Part shown: positions 61,701 to 64,000 of the stretch, in pieces
How the letters are laid out: each line of letters starts with the position of its first letter
How positions within the stretch are numbered: the first letter of the stretch is position 1
Assembly (NCBI GenBank): GCA_950295325.1
Contig: OX485803.1
Coordinates: 1,240,001-1,304,000, forward strand
Source: Polytrichum commune
Taxonomy: Eukaryota > Streptophyta > Polytrichopsida > Polytrichales > Polytrichaceae
Direction of reading: 5' to 3'
Length of the DNA: 64,000 nucleotides
Made by a program: the position numbers and the translations under genes
Notes under the pieces: model-generated
What the model was told of the DNA's origin: nothing
The model's input: only the letters and a program-made list of their open reading frames with translations
Database searches by the model: none

Positions 61701-63340
61701 TTGTTGCCACTAGTAATTGGAAAGTGCAACATGTAAAAGACCAAGTTTGTACAAAATGGTTGGGACCTGTTGGATCTGCAAAAGATTACCCAGTCTTCTC
61801 CAAGTGGGCGCTCTATGGAGAGGTAATCAACACAACAACTTTGTGTATATGAATAAAGTTAATTCTAATACCAATACGCATGACAATAAATTTCATTACT
61901 ATAAATTACAAGTTTGTTTGCATGAGAGATAATATTTGTATACAACAAACCTTAATTACCAAGCAAATCCAAAAATTATGATCATACTCAAGGGTGGTAA
62001 ATTATTGTAGTTGGAACTCATCTTATTCACCAAACAAAGTTGGATTTGATAATGCCCATTGTAGGCATGACCCCATATTGTTGTCTTGTGATGTTTGTTT
62101 AGTCTTCATATCTTCAAAGTTCGCAATATCCTATGTAGATAAGTAGGTAAGAAGACTCTTTCTATTGCGCTATGTTTTTTGATGAGAATGAACTTATGCC
62201 ATTGTATTACTAAGCAAGCTCCTTTTGCTAAGCGGGAAGAGAGAATATAACGAGAGAATAGTGCATGGATTGTGGTAACATACATGTAAAATCAACTTGA
62301 ATCTACGATAATTGTTTGCTCCAAGCTCCCAACTGATTACAAATAGAAAGAGAACAATGTCGAGTTGCTTTTGGCCACTTCACACACGAGACTGAGTGCC
62401 CGTGACCATTACACTTCAAGCACTCTCATTGGTGGAAAAGGAGGAGCCAGTCCAAGTTCGCTTCACACTACGCTTGAGGGACCGACGGAGAATGTGAATG
62501 CAAGATGGATGTAAAGTCTACGTGGATTCTTATATTGTATCGAACGGATCAGGTTTTATGGTCACTTGGACTATTTTAAAAAACCACCTCTTGGAGGTAG
62601 GCCTAACACAAAACCGGGAGACCATGGCACTCCGAATGCTCACAACCGTTGATTTGTTCTATTTTATCATGTGTGAGGACCCACGTGAATAGAAATTCAC
62701 TGAAATAGCATTTGATTGAGGATCCGGTCACATATGGCTTCACACTACACTTGAGGATCCATGACCACACTACATGATTTTGGAGGTGTCTTGGGATAGC
62801 CTTTGGACACTTTCTTTTGGGCTCTCACAATTTCATGGTCACGGCTCTTGGCTCGTGTGTGAAGTGGCCCTTAGCATGGTCGTGGCCCATTTTGAATTTA
62901 GAAAAATATTTGTTTGTCTTGTTTTGGGTTGACGTATCACAGTGCTTACATTATAGCTCACACAATAAGTTATTTTTGCTATGGATGCAGTTAGTTTGTA
63001 GTGATGGACGCATTGGGCCATCTGACAATATATCCCCTGTTTACTCTTTATGGGCCACGTTTTTGGGGTTGTACATTGCAAATTTCGTGGTGGAACGGTC
63101 CACAGGGTGATACTACTTCCAACTTATCACAGTCAATGCAATCCATTTTCTTGGGTTGTTTGTTTGTTTTTTAAAACACATTGCTACATTAAATTCCAAT
63201 GCAATGAAAATATTGATATTATTTAACTTGTTTTTCTGGCTGACATTTAGGTGGGCATTGGCACATCTTTCCCTTGACGGAGCCCAAAGAAACACGGTTA
63301 CAACACCTGACTTCTTGGATATGGTGCCTTGGTATTCAGG
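58714..63340 (+). CDS. Polytopic membrane protein of the plant calcineurin-like metallophosphoesterase family, N-terminal part (gene continues beyond the window)
   Basis: Exons 58714-59000, 59987-60212, 61589-61822, 62991-63106 and 63251-63340 keep phase at each junction and give 317 codons. The last donor, at TCAGG|GTACGA, opens an intron that runs past base 64000. The start has an in-frame TGA seven codons upstream. Hallmarks seen: YPYPHEHSRHA (23-33), FFISTDNMH, KWWSIYAFLLGFFYFFSSPF (63-81), PSYSNFSRW, CCVFYSHCGN, ISPVYSLWATF, YIANFVVERSTGWALAH and PDFLDMVPWYSG. Hydrophobic segments lie at about 32-50, 63-81, 97-110, 122-152, 171-186 and 266-284. These match the N-terminal membrane region of roughly 1000-residue plant proteins with a C-terminal calcineurin-like phosphoesterase domain (Arabidopsis AT4G11800/AT4G23000 type, from memory). 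Substrate unknown. The catalytic domain lies outside the window, so intactness of the whole gene cannot be judged. Confidence 0.9.
59298..59330. repeat. TAGG/TAGA tetranucleotide microsatellite, metallophosphoesterase intron 1
   Basis: A run of TAGG units changes into TAGA units over about 33 bases. It is intronic. Confidence 0.9.
60429..60604. mobile_element. Foldback element in metallophosphoesterase intron 2
   Basis: AAGGAGCTTGATTTCAAGGT plus TGGTCCCTCTTTAATT at the left is mirrored by AAAAGAGGGACCGACCTTGA and AATCAAGCTCCTCG at the right. The arms are about 44 bp with an 85 bp loop. Confidence 0.8.
62373..62869. mobile_element. Terminal-inverted-repeat element in metallophosphoesterase intron 3
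   Basis: GGCCACTTCACACACGAG at the left is mirrored by CTCGTGTGTGAAGTGGCC at the right, and pairing continues to TGACCA/TGGTCA, about 36 bp in all. Inside, CTTCACACTAC(G/A)CTTGAGG is repeated at about 62462 and 62741. No transposase frame is present. Confidence 0.7.
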
Positions 63341-64000
63341 GTACGAAGACTAAACAACAAGTATATATATACTTTTTTTCTTCTTATTCTTATTTTTACT
63401 CTTGATATGGAGTTGATCATGACATTACTCAACACTAGGGTGCTCCACCCCTACTGTTGAAATTTGGTAAGGACCATCCTCCATCTTATGTAAGGTCACC
63501 CTTGCAAATTAAACAATGCTCGGCTTGAACATTTTTTACTCTTGATTGTTGAAGGGATGAACAATCATGTGAGCCCGACTTGGGGTTCAATCACCAAAGC
63601 ACAACCTTTTTACAATGCCTAGCATTCATTGCCGTCTTGCCTCACTGGTGCCATCTAAAGGCTGGTCTATTGGAGCACAATTTTTTGTCGGTTGGCGTTG
63701 ATGTAGAGGTCAACTCCTCAATGAATATTGGTAGGACATTCATGGAACCTCAATAACCCTCTCCATTTAGAATTTGGACCATGCAATATAGCCATGGGTG
63801 ATACTTTAATAGTGCTTCACAAATTGTCTAGCGTGACAATTCTTAAACCATATGCGGAGGATTATTCATAACATCTAAAAAATTCCCTCAAGCCAACCCG
63901 ATACTGATGGACCCTATCATTGCTCATGGAGCCCCCCTAAGTAGAAAACAAGAAAGAAAACAGGTGAACTATGATGTTGAAACCAACATGAATTGTGTTG

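Noticed and set aside
1-64000. tRNA, rRNA and CRISPR features
   Set aside because: No cloverleaf-like genes, rRNA stretches or spacer-repeat arrays were recognised; occasional GTTCGAA-like words lacked the rest of a tRNA.
1-64000. Intact LTR or LINE retrotransposon
   Set aside because: No reverse transcriptase, integrase or gag motifs were found in any frame, and no long terminal repeat pair was seen.

Overview
The window is nuclear DNA from a land plant, most likely a seed plant. It is AT-rich, has typical GT-AG introns, (T)TTAGGG-like tracts, and many short foldback elements (MITEs). Both firm genes encode proteins whose close relatives are plant proteins. I cannot name the species from sequence alone.

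First 28 kb: no firm gene. It is repeat-derived intergenic DNA. It holds tandem duplications (about 242-735, 5031-5494, 15781-16385), foldback elements (5337-5494, 5940-6107, 13981-14191, 25900-26093, 26506-26668), a dispersed repeat family (3.7-4.6, 12.4-14.3 kb), a possible hAT transposase remnant (23.76 kb), and one weak candidate for a broken minus-strand gene (2.2-3.5 kb).

28.0-50.7 kb: one large minus-strand gene, reconstructed as 29 coding exons (48922 down to 28366). Their lengths sum to 5433 nt with phase kept at every junction, giving a 1810-residue protein. It is a plant ATRX orthologue (SNF2 chromatin remodeller). From the N-terminus it has an acidic low-complexity region, a plant ATRX N-terminal region, an ADD zinc module, a SNF2 ATPase core and a C-terminal CxxC segment. 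Its introns carry at least four families of short elements, including five copies of one MITE family and an inverted pair flanking exons 24-25. Intron 17 appears to use a GC donor. Intron 2 contains a tandem duplication that carries the last 36 nt of exon 2.

50.8-58.7 kb: intergenic, with repeats shared with the left part of the window. Two degenerate tandem copies of the 5' end of the next gene lie at its right edge.

58.7-64.0 kb: the first five exons (plus strand, 317 codons) of a gene for a large polytopic membrane protein of the plant calcineurin-like metallophosphoesterase type. The gene runs off the right edge, so the catalytic domain is not in view.

No functional link between the two genes is evident. 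ATRX acts in the nucleus and the other protein in a membrane.
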